Part shown: positions 42,631-51,352 of the stretch, one piece after another
Numbering within the stretch: position 1 is the stretch's first letter
Layout: each line of letters begins with the position of its first letter
Assembly (NCBI GenBank): GCA_004138175.2
Contig: RYFE02000017.1
Coordinates: 1-64,000, forward strand
Origin: Chloroflexales bacterium ZM16-3
Lineage (GTDB): Bacteria; Chloroflexota; Chloroflexia; Chloroflexales; Chloroflexaceae
Reading direction: 5' to 3'
Length of the DNA: 64,000 nt
Program-made: the position numbers and the translations under genes
The notes under the pieces: generated by a model
What the model saw: the letters and a program-made list of their open reading frames with translations, nothing else
The model's database searches: none
What the model was told of the DNA's origin: nothing

Positions 42631-43560
42631 TCACGCCCCTCGGGTGAAGGGCTTGGTGAGGGCAGAGGGCTGACCGGCCCGGCGGTTGGAGACAGCCAGG
42701 GCCAGGATGGTCAGCAGGTAGGGCAGCATCACCGCCAGGTCCGAGGGCAGGCCGACGCCGGTGACCTGGAGCCAGAGCTGGAGCGCGCTGACGAAGCTGA
42801 AGAGCAGCACGCCGAGCAGCACGCCCACCGGACGCCAGCCGCCGAAGTAGACCAGGGCCACGGCGATGAAGCCGATCCCGCCGGTGAGGTTCTCCTGAAA
42901 GATGTTCAGGGCCGAGATCGAGAGCGAGGCCCCGCCGACGCCAGCCAGCAGCCCGCCGATGGTGGCGGTGGCGTAGCGCACGGCGGCCACCGGCACGCCT
43001 AGCGCGTCGGCGGCCTGCGGGTTGTCGCCCACGGCGCGGATGTTCAGCCCCCAGGTGGTACGGTTGAGCACATAGGCCGCCAGGGGCACCAGGGCGAAGG
43101 CCGCGTAGACCATAACCGAGTGCGTGAACAGGGACGGCCCGATGCCGGGGATGCTGCCGAGTAGCGGTAGCGGCACCTCGGGGAAGCCGCTCACGCTCTG
43201 CACCGTGCCCAGGGTGAGCTTAAACAGCAGGCTGGAGAGCCCCAGCCCAAACAGGTACATGCCGATCCCGCTGATCCCCTGCTCGGCCCGGAAGGTCACG
43301 CTGACCAGTGCCATCATCAGGCCGAGCAGCGCCCCTGCCAGGGCGGCGGCCAGCACCCCGCCGAGCAGGCTGCCGGTGGTGAAGACCACATAGAAGCCGA
43401 CGTAGGCGCCCATCAGCATCATGCCCTCGACGCCCAGGTTCAGCAGCCCCGAGCGCTGCCCGAGGGTCTCGCCGATCGCGGCGTAGAGGTAGGGCGTCGC
43501 CAGGCGGATCATCGAGTGCAGGACGCCGAGCAGGGTTCCGATTGTGAGAAGTTGTTCCAT
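42631..43560 (-). CDS. BMP-type ABC transporter permease 2
   Basis: A 309-residue permease with about eight to nine spans. PYLYAAIGETLGQRSGLLNLGVEGMMLMGAYVGF near residue 23 is the hallmark of YufQ/RnsD-type permeases, and TWGLNIRAVGDNPQAADALG near 170 is the cytoplasmic coupling loop that contacts the ATPase. It works with the second permease, the ATPase and the BMP lipoprotein. Confidence 0.92.
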   Translation of the reverse strand: MEQLLTIGTLLGVLHSMIRLATPYLYAAIGETLGQRSGLLNLGVEGMMLMGAYVGFYVVFTTGSLLGGVLAAALAGALLGLMMALVSVTFRAEQGISGIGMYLFGLGLSSLLFKLTLGTVQSVSGFPEVPLPLLGSIPGIGPSLFTHSVMVYAAFALVPLAAYVLNRTTWGLNIRAVGDNPQAADALGVPVAAVRYATATIGGLLAGVGGASLSISALNIFQENLTGGIGFIAVALVYFGGWRPVGVLLGVLLFSFVSALQLWLQVTGVGLPSDLAVMLPYLLTILALAVSNRRAGQPSALTKPFTRGA

Positions 43561-43588
43561 GTGTTGATAGCCGATAGCCGATGTGGCG

Positions 43589-43634
43589 ACTCCCCTCTCC
43601 CGCCGCAGCGGGAGAGGGGCCGGGGGTGAGGGCC
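43589..43634. repeat. ctctcccgc/gcgggagaggg hairpin, second copy
   Basis: Related to the element at 1410-1482. A (gatagcc)2 heptamer run precedes it at 43565-43580. It lies between the two permease genes. Confidence 0.7.
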
Positions 43635-43635
43635 T

Positions 43636-44796
43636 TCAGAGATCCGGCGTGAGCTGCGGGTCGAGCGGGCCGCCCTCGGCCTCGCGGGCTGTCGGGCGCG
43701 CGGCCTCGCTCTGGCGACGGGCGGCGCGGCGCTGGGTGGCGTAGGTGCTGCTCACCACCATCAGCACGACCAGCCCGTTGAGCGCCGTGATCAGGGCGGC
43801 GGGCACCTGCACCGTGCGCTGCATCTGGTCGGCCCCCACCAGCAGGCCGCCGAAGAGCACGGCCGCCGGGATGGCCCCGATCGGATGCAGGCCGCCGAAC
43901 AGGGCCACCACGATCCCGCTGAAGCCGTAGCCGCCGGAGATGCCCTCGACCACCCGGTGGTGGACGCCCATCACCTCGACGGCGCCGGCCAGCCCGCAGA
44001 GGCAGCCGCTGAGCACCATGCTCGTGGCAGTGATCGTGGCCACCGGGATACCGGCGTAGCGCGCCGCCGAGGGGCTAAGGCCCACGGCGCGGATGCGGTA
44101 GCCCAGGGTGGTGCGCCAGAGCAGCAGGGCCACCACGACAGCCAGCACAAGCGCCAGGATAAAGCCAGCGTGGAAGAGCGTGCGCGGCACCAGCCGCACG
44201 ATCCATGCCGCCTCGGGCAGCGCCGCCGACTGCGGGATGTTCGTGCCCGCCGCGACCTGGGCCGGGTCGAGCATGGGGCCGCGCAGCAGGTAGTTCATCA
44301 GCTGCACGGCGATCGCGTTCATCATCACCGTGCTGAGGATCTCGTTCACGTCGAGGCGGGCCTTGAGCAGGCCGGGCACCAGGCCCCACAGCCCGCCGGC
44401 CAGCGCCCCGGCCAGCGCGGTGATCGGCAGCAGCAGCCAGCCCGGCAGCTCGCGCAGGGCCAGCGAGCAGGCCGTGGCCGCCAGCGCCCCCACCACCAGC
44501 TGGCCCTCGCCGCCGATGTTGATCACCTGCGCCCGGAAGGCGATGATCACCCCCAGGCCGACCAGCAGCAGCGGCGTGGCCTTCGCCAGGGTCTGCGTGA
44601 TCCCGGAGAGGCTGCCGAACGCGCCGCGAAACATGGCCCCGTAGGCCAGAGCGGGGTTCTTCCCGAGCAGGAGCAGCACCAGGGCGCCCACAAGCAGGGC
44701 GGCCACCACAGCGCCAAGGGGCAGGAGCGCGTCGACAACGACGGCGCCTGTACGGCGGATTGTGCCTCGGTTCGGGGAGGCGGGGGTTCGTGTCAT
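43636..44796 (-). CDS. BMP-type ABC transporter permease 1
   Basis: A 386-residue permease with about ten spans. LLVGLGVIIAFRAQVINIGGEGQLVVGALAA near 95 and ARLDVNEILSTVMMNAIAVQLMNYLL near 150 are typical of the larger YufP-type subunit, and TTLGYRIRAVGLSPSAARYAGI is the coupling loop. The tail is polar and Ala/Arg-rich. The ATG at 44796 has agaaga upstream. First gene of the transporter operon (permease 1, permease 2, BMP, ATPase). Confidence 0.92.
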   Translation of the reverse strand: MTRTPASPNRGTIRRTGAVVVDALLPLGAVVAALLVGALVLLLLGKNPALAYGAMFRGAFGSLSGITQTLAKATPLLLVGLGVIIAFRAQVINIGGEGQLVVGALAATACSLALRELPGWLLLPITALAGALAGGLWGLVPGLLKARLDVNEILSTVMMNAIAVQLMNYLLRGPMLDPAQVAAGTNIPQSAALPEAAWIVRLVPRTLFHAGFILALVLAVVVALLLWRTTLGYRIRAVGLSPSAARYAGIPVATITATSMVLSGCLCGLAGAVEVMGVHHRVVEGISGGYGFSGIVVALFGGLHPIGAIPAAVLFGGLLVGADQMQRTVQVPAALITALNGLVVLMVVSSTYATQRRAARRQSEAARPTAREAEGGPLDPQLTPDL

Positions 44797-44914
44797 GTGT
44801 CTTCTATCACAATCCTGAGATCTCACCCCATTCTAGGGCCAGTCTGTCCGTTGTCCATCGGAAGACATGTCTAAAAAGACGGATGGGATTTCTGGTGGTT
44901 TGTGCTAACTTGGC

Positions 44915-45080
44915 TGACCAACGACCAACGACCAACGGCGGGATCTATTCGTCGTTGGTCGTTGGTTGTTGGTCGTTCGTCGTTCGTCGTTCGCCGTATC
45001 CTCCCTCCCCTCCTCAGCGGTACATATGCGAGGCATTGGCGCATAGCCTGCGCCCAATCTGCAATCTGCAATCTGCAATC
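44915..45080. repeat. (CGTTGGT)n, (CGTTCGT)n and (ATCTGCA)n arrays
   Basis: Forward accaacg units (44915-44937), inverted cgttggt and cgttcgt units (44950-44995), and aatctgc units (45053-45080) fill the 294-base gap between divergent genes. The comM ribosome site ggag touches the last unit. Confidence 0.8.
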
Positions 45081-45090
45081 GGAGTGTCAC

Positions 45091-46611
45091 ATGCTCGCAA
45101 AAGTGTACAGCTGCGCCATCGTCGGCCTGGAGGGTGTGCTCGTCGAGGTGGAGGTGGATATCGCCGGCGGTCTGCCCGCCTTCACCGTGGTCGGCCTGGG
45201 CGACGCGGCGGTGCAGGAGAGCCGCGAGCGGGTGCGCTCGGCCATCCGCAACTCGGGGCTGAACTTCCCGCTCAAGCGACTGACCGTCAACCTGGCCCCG
45301 GCCGACCTGCGCAAGGTCGGGCCGGCCTACGACCTGCCGATCGCCGTGGGCCTCCTGCTGGCCGGCCAGCAGGTCGAGGGCGACGCTGGCGGCGCGGTCT
45401 TCATCGGCGAGCTGGGCCTCGACGGCGGGCTGCGCCACACCGACGGCGTGATCTCGATGGCCGCCGTGGCCCGATCCCGCCAGATCAAGACGATCTACCT
45501 GCCCGCCGAGGACGCCGCCGAGGCCGCCCTGATCGAGGGGCCGCAGATCGTGCCCGTGCGCACCCTGGCCGAGCTGGTCGACCACCTGACCGGCGCGCAG
45601 CCGATCGCCCCCCATCTGGTCAGCGCCCGCTTTGAGGACGCCGAGCTGAGCTACCCGGTCGACTTTCAGGACGTTCGGGGGCAAGAGCACGTGAAACGCT
45701 CGCTGGAGGTGGCCGCCGCTGGAGGTCACAACCTACTCATGGGCGGAACGCCCGGCTCCGGCAAGACCATGATGGCCCGCGCGCTGCTCTCCATCCTGCC
45801 GCCCCTAGCCCTGGAGGAGGCCCTGGAGGTGACGAAGATCTACAGCGTGAGCGGCCAGCTCCCGCGCGACACGCCGCTGATCCGGCGGCGGCCCTTCTGC
45901 TCGCCGCACCACACCACCTCGCAGCCGGGGCTGGTCGGCGGCGGCGCAGGCCGCGTCAAGCCCGGCATGGTCTCGATGGCCCACCGGGGCGTGCTCTTCC
46001 TCGATGAGCTGCCCGAGTTCGGCCAGAAGCTTGAGGTGCTGCGCCAGCCGATGGAGGACCGCGTGGTGACGCTGAGCCGGGCGATCGGCAGCGTAACCTT
46101 CCCGGCCAACTTTATGCTGGTCGCGGCGATGAACCCATGCCCATGCGGCTGGCACGGCGATGCCGAGCGCCAGTGTACATGCTCGCCATCGCTGGTGAGC
46201 CGCTACCAGAAGAAGATTAGTGGGCCGCTGCTCGACCGGATCGACATCCACGTCGATGTGCCGAGGGTGCAGTACGAGAAGCTGAGCGGCGACCGCCTGG
46301 GCGAGCCGAGCGCCGCCATCCGGGCGCGGGTGGTGGCCGCCCGCGAGCGGCAGTCCCAGCGCTTCCGGGGGCACCCGCGCTGCCTAAGCAACGCCGACAT
46401 GGGCGCAGGCGAGATCCGCGAGCACTGTCGGCTCGACGGCGCCGGCCAGAGCCTGATGAAGGCCGCCGTGCGCCAGCTCAACCTCTCGGCGCGCGGCTAC
46501 CACCGCGTACTCAAACTCTCGCGCTCGATCGCCGACCTGGCTGGCAGCGACAGTATCGGCGCGGCCCACCTGGCCGAGGCGATCCAGTACCGGCCCCGGC
46601 GGGCGGAATGA
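45091..46611 (+). CDS. comM: YifB/ComM-family Mg-chelatase-like AAA+ ATPase
   Basis: A 506-residue cytoplasmic protein. The N-terminal ComM domain (MLAKVYSCAIVGLEGVLVEV... and GLPAFTVVGLGDAAVQESRERVRSA) is followed by an AAA+ module with Walker A GGTPGSGKTMMAR near residue 218, Walker B GVLFLDELPEF near 307 and the Cys-rich loop NPCPCGWHGDAERQCTC near 350. ComM is a hexameric helicase that promotes branch migration during natural transformation. A competence-related TfoX-domain gene occurs at 62549. The ATG at 45091 has ggag six bases upstream. Confidence 0.95.
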   Translation: MLAKVYSCAIVGLEGVLVEVEVDIAGGLPAFTVVGLGDAAVQESRERVRSAIRNSGLNFPLKRLTVNLAPADLRKVGPAYDLPIAVGLLLAGQQVEGDAGGAVFIGELGLDGGLRHTDGVISMAAVARSRQIKTIYLPAEDAAEAALIEGPQIVPVRTLAELVDHLTGAQPIAPHLVSARFEDAELSYPVDFQDVRGQEHVKRSLEVAAAGGHNLLMGGTPGSGKTMMARALLSILPPLALEEALEVTKIYSVSGQLPRDTPLIRRRPFCSPHHTTSQPGLVGGGAGRVKPGMVSMAHRGVLFLDELPEFGQKLEVLRQPMEDRVVTLSRAIGSVTFPANFMLVAAMNPCPCGWHGDAERQCTCSPSLVSRYQKKISGPLLDRIDIHVDVPRVQYEKLSGDRLGEPSAAIRARVVAARERQSQRFRGHPRCLSNADMGAGEIREHCRLDGAGQSLMKAAVRQLNLSARGYHRVLKLSRSIADLAGSDSIGAAHLAEAIQYRPRRAE

Positions 46612-46628
46612 GGCGACCCGGAGAGCCC

Positions 46629-47747
46629 CTAGCCGGCATCCTCAAGCTGCCCCATGATCGCCGCGATCAGGCCCGTGGCCGACTCGCTCAGATGCGGATT
46701 GGCCCGGCGGTTTCCGGCTACAACCCTACGCGCATCATCACTATACAGGGTTAGCGATCGCATCCCCCGGCGGCGCAGCGGCTCATCCAGCGGGCCGCAC
46801 ATCGCAGCTGAGACATCTCCCATGCTGAGCGCGAGCGTGTCCGCCGCCGCGTGGACAAGCCCAGCGACCTCCTGGCGGGCAGCGCGCGCGCACACGCGGC
46901 AGCGCAGCTGGTCGCCGGAAAGTTCCTCCAGCACAATCAGTAGGGTGTGGTCGGGCTCGAATGGGTAGATGTTGAGCAGATCCTCGACGCCAACGCTATC
47001 GAGCGAGGTTGCGCCGACGGCCACGGCCCAGATCTCGACATGTTCCAGGCCGCGCAGGCGCTGCGCGGCGAGCAGCAGCGTCGTCAGGGCGCCTACACCA
47101 CCATCGTGCGCGGCGGGGCGGGGGCCGCGCAGGGCGGCCACGATCTGGAGGGCGAGCAGGATGGAGGCGGGGACGGCCAGCAGCACCCAGCCACGATACG
47201 GGAAGAGCAGATCGACCAGCGCCGCGAGGGCGACGAGTGCGAGGGCGATGATGCGAGCGTAGGCAGCCGCAGGCGTATGGCCGGCGAGGGCAGCGATCCC
47301 CTCCGCGACAACCGGCGAGTCGAGCGGAGCCAGGAGCACAACGCGCCAGCGCGGCACACGCGGGCCAGCGTCAGCATCGCTGGAGATCGCCTGCGTGCCG
47401 ATGATCGTCTGGCTTGATCTCGACGGGCCAAGACGTGCCAGCGGGATTCCCACCGCATCGAGGGCCAAGATGATGACTGCGGCAAATGAGAGGGCGATGG
47501 CGGGGAGAGGCAGGATGATCGCGGTGAGCGCAGCGAAGATGCCACAAGCGGCAGCAATCCCATAGAGCTGTCGGCGTCGCGGGGTAACGAGAAGCGGATG
47601 GGTGGTGACGCCCATCCCCGCGCGGCGCAGCCCAACATTCACAAAGGCCGCAACCGTCGCCTCTTGAGGCGAGCCTGCGCGACGAGGGCCGATCTCGGCC
47701 AGGTGGCTGATGATCGTCTGGGCATCATCGCGCGGGCTACTGCTCAA
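46629..47747 (-). CDS. M28-like membrane protein, probably without peptidase activity
   Basis: A 372-residue protein. The first 45 residues (ISHLAEIGPRRAGSPQEATVAAFVNVGLRRAG) match the start of M28 aminopeptidases, and GGVGALTTLLLAAQRL near 205 resembles the helix after the first zinc ligands. Two pairs of hydrophobic segments (62-98, 165-203) are inserted. The usual zinc His/Asp/Glu ligands are not evident, so hydrolysis is doubtful. It lies 9 bases downstream of the PPC-domain gene, so the two are co-transcribed. Confidence 0.65.
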   Translation of the reverse strand: MSSSPRDDAQTIISHLAEIGPRRAGSPQEATVAAFVNVGLRRAGMGVTTHPLLVTPRRRQLYGIAAACGIFAALTAIILPLPAIALSFAAVIILALDAVGIPLARLGPSRSSQTIIGTQAISSDADAGPRVPRWRVVLLAPLDSPVVAEGIAALAGHTPAAAYARIIALALVALAALVDLLFPYRGWVLLAVPASILLALQIVAALRGPRPAAHDGGVGALTTLLLAAQRLRGLEHVEIWAVAVGATSLDSVGVEDLLNIYPFEPDHTLLIVLEELSGDQLRCRVCARAARQEVAGLVHAAADTLALSMGDVSAAMCGPLDEPLRRRGMRSLTLYSDDARRVVAGNRRANPHLSESATGLIAAIMGQLEDAG

Positions 47748-47756
47748 GCTATGTCC

Positions 47757-49250
47757 CTACGGTGTGGGCGTCGCCGTCGGCCGCGGCGTGTTCGTCGGGT
47801 CAAGAACAAACTCGTTGGCAGGCGTGCCCGTCGGCTGCGGCGTGATCGGCTGCACCGGCGCGGTTGTGTTCACCGCGCCACGACCGCAGTCCGTCTGGCC
47901 AGGAAGGCACAGCAGGAGCGTCAGATCGTAGCGGATAAACTGGTTGCCGATATCGCCAACATTCTTGATCTGCACAAAGTAGAATCCGTCGACCTCGGGG
48001 GTGAACTCGATCTGCGAGTCGAGCGAGCTAGCGCCAGGGATATCGTCGTTCACATCGAGCAGGCTCACGCCATCGCGGTCAGTAAGCACAATCACCGTGT
48101 CGGCACCGGCCTGGGCCTCACCATTCACCGTGTTGGAACCGACATAGCGCCGGGTATCGGTGAAGATGATATAGCGCTTACCCGTCTTGCCGAAGAACAT
48201 CACCCAGTCAGCATCGCCGGTGGGGCAGAGCCGGTGCTCCTCTTGGATCTCGTTCGAGGTAATCAGGCGGGCCTGCTCAGGCAGACCGTCCGGCTCAAAG
48301 CGATCCTCACAGATCTCGCGCACTAGGGACGGCGTCGGGCCATAGCTCTCATCAAGCAGGGCGATATCGTAAATATAGTTCACCCCGCCACGGCCTGCCG
48401 CATCGCGCACCTTAACGAAGTACGGCCCATCGAAGGGGATGCGGATGGTGATCCGCGGCTTCGTGTCGCCCGGGTTCGGGTTGGCCGGGTCACGGTTATA
48501 GAAGTCGTCGTTGAAGGCGATACTGTTCAGATCCTTGTCGAAGATCTCCAAGGTCAGGTCGATCCCCGGATCCTGTCGCGAGACATCGACCGTGTAGACC
48601 TTGCCAGCCACGCCGCCGAAGACCAGCCAGTCCTCATCGTTGGCGGGGCAGATCGCGTGCTGCTGGGCGGTGTTCACATCCAGGTTGCGAGAGGAGGCGG
48701 GGTTATTGTCCGGCTCGAAGCCATCACTACAGACCGGGCCAGGCGTCGGGGTGATGGTAGCCGGGCCCGTGGTAGCAGTCAGGGACGGGGTCGGCGTGAA
48801 GGTCGCCCCTGTTACGATGATCGTCAGCGGGACGCTCGTGGAGATATCATTCTCGCTGGTGGCTCTCCCAGTGACGGTGACACTGCCCCCCGTGTACTCG
48901 CCGGGAGCCTGACTCGTAGACGTGGATGCGATAGTGATCTGAATCGCCTGGCTATTGCCCACCGCGATGAATGTTGTCCCCGAGCTGGTGGTCGTAAAGC
49001 CTGAAGGGGTGTTGGAGAAACCGAGGGTGAAGTTGCGGTCAGCCGCGCCGGTGATATTGCTGTTGGTGATGGTCAACGTCGCCGTGTTGCTCGATCCCGG
49101 CGCGACACTGACCGAGATACTGCTAGGGCTCACCCCAATCGCCTGCTGCGCATTCACCGAGGAGGTGGGAAGCTGCAGGCTCATGAGCGTAATAGAGAAT
49201 ATGATCAGGATAGCGAAGCCAGCATTACGCAGCTGAGAAGATCTATTCAT
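47757..49250 (-). CDS. Exported protein with PPC-like domains
   Basis: A 497-residue secreted protein. Signal peptide NAGFAILIIFSITLMSLQL near the N-terminus, then a beta-rich Ser/Thr domain (residues 40-140), a TPTP linker, and two pre-peptidase C-terminal-like domains. The first has DGFEPDNNPASSRNLDV and later EDWLVFGGVAGKVYTVDV; the second has EDRFEPDGLPEQARLI and later ADWVMFFGKTGKRYIIF. The tail is Pro/Thr-rich (NTPRPTATPTP). PPC domains usually accompany secreted enzymes, but none is fused here. The ATG at 49250 is preferred because the promoter -10 is at 49300. Confidence 0.8.
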   Translation of the reverse strand: MNRSSQLRNAGFAILIIFSITLMSLQLPTSSVNAQQAIGVSPSSISVSVAPGSSNTATLTITNSNITGAADRNFTLGFSNTPSGFTTTSSGTTFIAVGNSQAIQITIASTSTSQAPGEYTGGSVTVTGRATSENDISTSVPLTIIVTGATFTPTPSLTATTGPATITPTPGPVCSDGFEPDNNPASSRNLDVNTAQQHAICPANDEDWLVFGGVAGKVYTVDVSRQDPGIDLTLEIFDKDLNSIAFNDDFYNRDPANPNPGDTKPRITIRIPFDGPYFVKVRDAAGRGGVNYIYDIALLDESYGPTPSLVREICEDRFEPDGLPEQARLITSNEIQEEHRLCPTGDADWVMFFGKTGKRYIIFTDTRRYVGSNTVNGEAQAGADTVIVLTDRDGVSLLDVNDDIPGASSLDSQIEFTPEVDGFYFVQIKNVGDIGNQFIRYDLTLLLCLPGQTDCGRGAVNTTAPVQPITPQPTGTPANEFVLDPTNTPRPTATPTP

Positions 49251-49299
49251 CGAGGCGCAGTGCTCCCGGACATACATGTTTGGGGGCGGAACCTGCCGC

Positions 49300-49305
49300 A
49301 TTATA
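49300..49305 (-). promoter_or_regulatory. TATAAT -10 box for the PPC/M28-like operon
   Basis: The minus-strand hexamer TATAAT, about 50 bases before the chosen ATG at 49250. It rules out translation starting at 49301. No clear -35. Confidence 0.45.
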
Positions 49306-49332
49306 GCTTTCTAACGCGGTGAGTGTCAAGGC

Positions 49333-49486
49333 TGGGAGTCGGGGGTCAGGAGTCAGGAGTCGGGGGTCAGGAGTCAGGAGTCGGGGGTCAGGAGTCAGGA
49401 GTCGGGGGTCAGGAGTCAGGAGTCGGGGGGCGGGAGTCGGGAGTCGGGCCGACTCCCGACTCCTGACTCCTGACCCCTGACCCCTG
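49333..49486. repeat. Large (GGGGTCAGGAGTCA)n array with inverted array
   Basis: Alternating gggggtc and aggagtc heptamers (49333-49448), then an inverted array (49450-49486). It ends 5 bases from the DAHP synthase stop, making a large hairpin between that gene and the PPC-domain gene. Confidence 0.9.
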
Positions 49487-49490
49487 ATGA

Positions 49491-50507
49491 TTAGCGGCCC
49501 CGCCCCACCGCATCGGCCACGGCGGCGATCCTCGGCATCAGGGCGGCGAAGTTCTCGGGGTTGAGCGACTGGCCGCCGTCGGACTTGGCGCGATCCGGGT
49601 CGGGGTGTACCTCAAGGATGAGCCCATCGGCGCCGGCGGCGATGCTGGCGAGCGCCAGGGGGGCCACCAGGTACCACTTGCCGGTGCCATGGCTGGGGTC
49701 GGCGATCACAGGGAGGTGGGTGCGCCGCTTGGCCACCGCCACCGCGTTCAGGTCCATCGTGTTGCGGGTGGCCGTCTCGAAGGTGCGGATGCCGCGCTCG
49801 CAGAGGATGACATTCGGGTTGCCCTGAGCGATCACATACTCGGCGCTGAGCAGCCACTCCTCGATTGTGGCCGAGAGGCCACGCTTGAGCAGGACGGGCA
49901 GACCGGTGCGGCCGACCTCCTCCAGGAGCTGGTAGTTCTGCATGTTGCGCGCGCCGATCTGGAGCATATCGGCGTAGCGCGCAACCAGATCCACGTCGCC
50001 GGGGGTCATCACCTCGGTGACAACCGGCAGGCCCGTCTCCTCGCGGGCCTGGGCCAGGAGCTTGAGCCCCAGCTCGCCGAGGCCGCGGAAGGTGTAGGGC
50101 GAGGAGCGCGGCTTGAAGGCGCCGCCACGCAATATTGTGGCACCAGCCTCGCGCACGACCCGCGCCGCCTCCATGATCTGCTCCTCGCTCTCGACCGAGC
50201 AGGGTCCGGCCATCACCACCACACTGCCGCCGCCCACCTTCACCCCGCGAACATCGACGATCGTATCGTCGGGGCGCACCTCGCGAGAGACAAGCTTGTA
50301 GGGGTGGGTGATCCGCACCGTCTCCTTGACGCCGCGAAAGTGCTCCATCTCCTCGCGCAGGGTGGGCGGGATCGTGGCGCCAACCACAGCCACCACCGTG
50401 CGCTCCACGCCAATGGTCAGGTGGCCCTGCAGGTCGTACTCCTTCAGGCGCTCAAGCACAGCGTCAATATCGGTTCTATCCGATCCGGTCTGCATCACGA
50501 CGATCAT
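49491..50507 (-). CDS. aroF: 3-deoxy-7-phosphoheptulonate (DAHP) synthase, AroF-type with N-terminal regulatory domain
   Basis: Condenses phosphoenolpyruvate and erythrose-4-phosphate, the first step of the shikimate pathway. The 338-residue protein has a ferredoxin-like N-terminal domain (residues 1-75) and a TIM barrel with [43 protein letters not shown] and [12 protein letters not shown]. This is the type I-beta/KDO8P-synthase-like group. The ATG at 50507 has gaggagga seven bases upstream. An in-frame ATG at 50609, with its own ggag, would add 34 residues. It is second in an operon with chorismate mutase under a predicted attenuator. Confidence 0.95.
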   Translation of the reverse strand: MIVVMQTGSDRTDIDAVLERLKEYDLQGHLTIGVERTVVAVVGATIPPTLREEMEHFRGVKETVRITHPYKLVSREVRPDDTIVDVRGVKVGGGSVVVMAGPCSVESEEQIMEAARVVREAGATILRGGAFKPRSSPYTFRGLGELGLKLLAQAREETGLPVVTEVMTPGDVDLVARYADMLQIGARNMQNYQLLEEVGRTGLPVLLKRGLSATIEEWLLSAEYVIAQGNPNVILCERGIRTFETATRNTMDLNAVAVAKRRTHLPVIADPSHGTGKWYLVAPLALASIAAGADGLILEVHPDPDRAKSDGGQSLNPENFAALMPRIAAVADAVGRGR

Positions 50508-50640
50508 AGAGCGGTCCTCCTCTTTCTCAGGCTGATCACTGGCAACGGCGGGCGCGGGCATGAGCAGCAGGGTGCTTCCAGATCCGGCCTCGTGGACAAT
50601 TGGGCGCATCTCCGTTCTCCCAGAAAAGAGCGCCGGTGGA

Positions 50641-51054
50641 CTACTCGGCACTGGCGGATTCGGGCGGCGTATGGAAGGCCGCCAGCCTGGCAGCGTGCTC
50701 GGGGCGCAGGTTCCCGGCGCCACGCAGATAGACGTGGACGATCTCGCTCGACTGGCGCTCGGTGTTCCAGTGGACGAGCACGCGGACGCAGCGCGGCAGG
50801 CTGCCGGACACGGTCATCTCGTGGCCACACATCAGGGCGGTGTCAAGCCAGCCTAGCTCGCGGGCGGCGACGGCGGGGAACTCGGCGTTCAGGTCGGGCG
50901 TGGTGGTAAAGAACGCGCTGGCGATATCATCAGGCCGCAGGCCGTTGGCCGTGATCATGGTCTGGAGCATCTCGCGGGTGGCGGCGAGGATGGCCTCACG
51001 GCTGTTCTCGTCGCAGGTTGTTGCGCCGCGCACGCCTCGGCACCAGATGGTCAT
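50641..51054 (-). CDS. aroH: Chorismate mutase, AroH type
   Basis: A 137-residue monofunctional mutase converting chorismate to prephenate for Phe and Tyr. AroH-fold residues are visible: [15 protein letters not shown] at the N-terminus (substrate Arg near residue 7), [19 protein letters not shown] near 75 (active-site Glu and Arg), and [13 protein letters not shown] near 108 (Tyr and Arg). The ATG at 51054 follows agaggg. First structural gene of the operon, 212 bases after the predicted transcription start, with aroF following. Confidence 0.95.
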   Translation of the reverse strand: MTIWCRGVRGATTCDENSREAILAATREMLQTMITANGLRPDDIASAFFTTTPDLNAEFPAVAARELGWLDTALMCGHEMTVSGSLPRCVRVLVHWNTERQSSEIVHVYLRGAGNLRPEHAARLAAFHTPPESASAE

Positions 51055-51092
51055 AGATCCCTCTCTCTGCGTATATATGGCCGGAAACACAG

Positions 51093-51126
51093 AGAGGGCG
51101 TGAGGCTCAGTCGCCTCACGCCCTCT
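51093..51126 (-). terminator. Predicted attenuator hairpin upstream of aroH
   Basis: A perfect 14-bp stem AGAGGGCGTGAGGC/GCCTCACGCCCTCT with a 6-base loop, followed on the minus strand by ctgtgtttcc. It lies between the stop of the Phe/Tyr leader peptide and the aroH ribosome site. The U-rich tail is short, so termination efficiency is uncertain. Confidence 0.7.
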
Positions 51127-51154
51127 GAACAAAGTTGTCTATCGACAGGGGTTC

Positions 51155-51232
51155 CTAGACAGTGCGAAGCGACCGGACCATATGTGGGCCGGTAAAGTAA
51201 TAGAAGGAGAAGCTGTTGGCCAGATTTGGCAT
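51155..51232 (-). CDS. Phe/Tyr-rich leader peptide (25 aa) of the aroH-aroF operon
   Basis: A short frame ATG 51232 to TAG 51155 encodes MPNLANSFSFYYFTGPHMVR plus five residues. Codons 8-13 are Phe-Ser-Phe-Tyr-Tyr-Phe, i.e. five aromatic control codons in six. An inverted repeat ACCGG...CCGGT (51172-51193) begins right after the last Phe codon, and the terminator-like hairpin follows at 51093-51126. This is the layout of ribosome-mediated attenuation in pheA-like leaders. The ribosome site is weak (gagtagagc). Assignment is by pattern; there is no homologue to compare. Confidence 0.7.
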   Translation of the reverse strand: MPNLANSFSFYYFTGPHMVRSLRTV

Positions 51233-51272
51233 TGGTTAGCTCTACTCAATTACCATTCGTCGCTATGGGCTG

Positions 51273-51301
51273 ACTATAGCATAGGGAGCGCGGGGCGTCA
51301 A
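51273..51301 (-). promoter_or_regulatory. Sigma-70-type promoter of the aroH-aroF operon
   Basis: -35 TTGACG (51296-51301), a 17-base spacer, and extended -10 TGC-TATAGT (51273-51278). Predicted start near 51266, 34 bases before the leader-peptide ATG. One of the two best-spaced promoters in the window. Confidence 0.8.
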
Positions 51302-51352
51302 GGAAGTTACAGATTGGAGCAGGGCATGAGCAAAGTCACCTCCCGGTGGGGG

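Noticed and set aside
51093-51126. ANTAR target hairpin in the aro leader
   Set aside because: ANTAR sites are paired stems with six-base loops having A at position 1 and G at position 4. The loop here is GACTGA on the coding strand, and no second matching loop was seen, so regulation of aroH by the neighbouring ANTAR protein is not supported.
51055-51266. T-box or known riboswitch upstream of aroH
   Set aside because: No T-box AGGGUGGNACCGCG-like element or other recognised aptamer core was found; the aromatic-codon frame explains the leader better.
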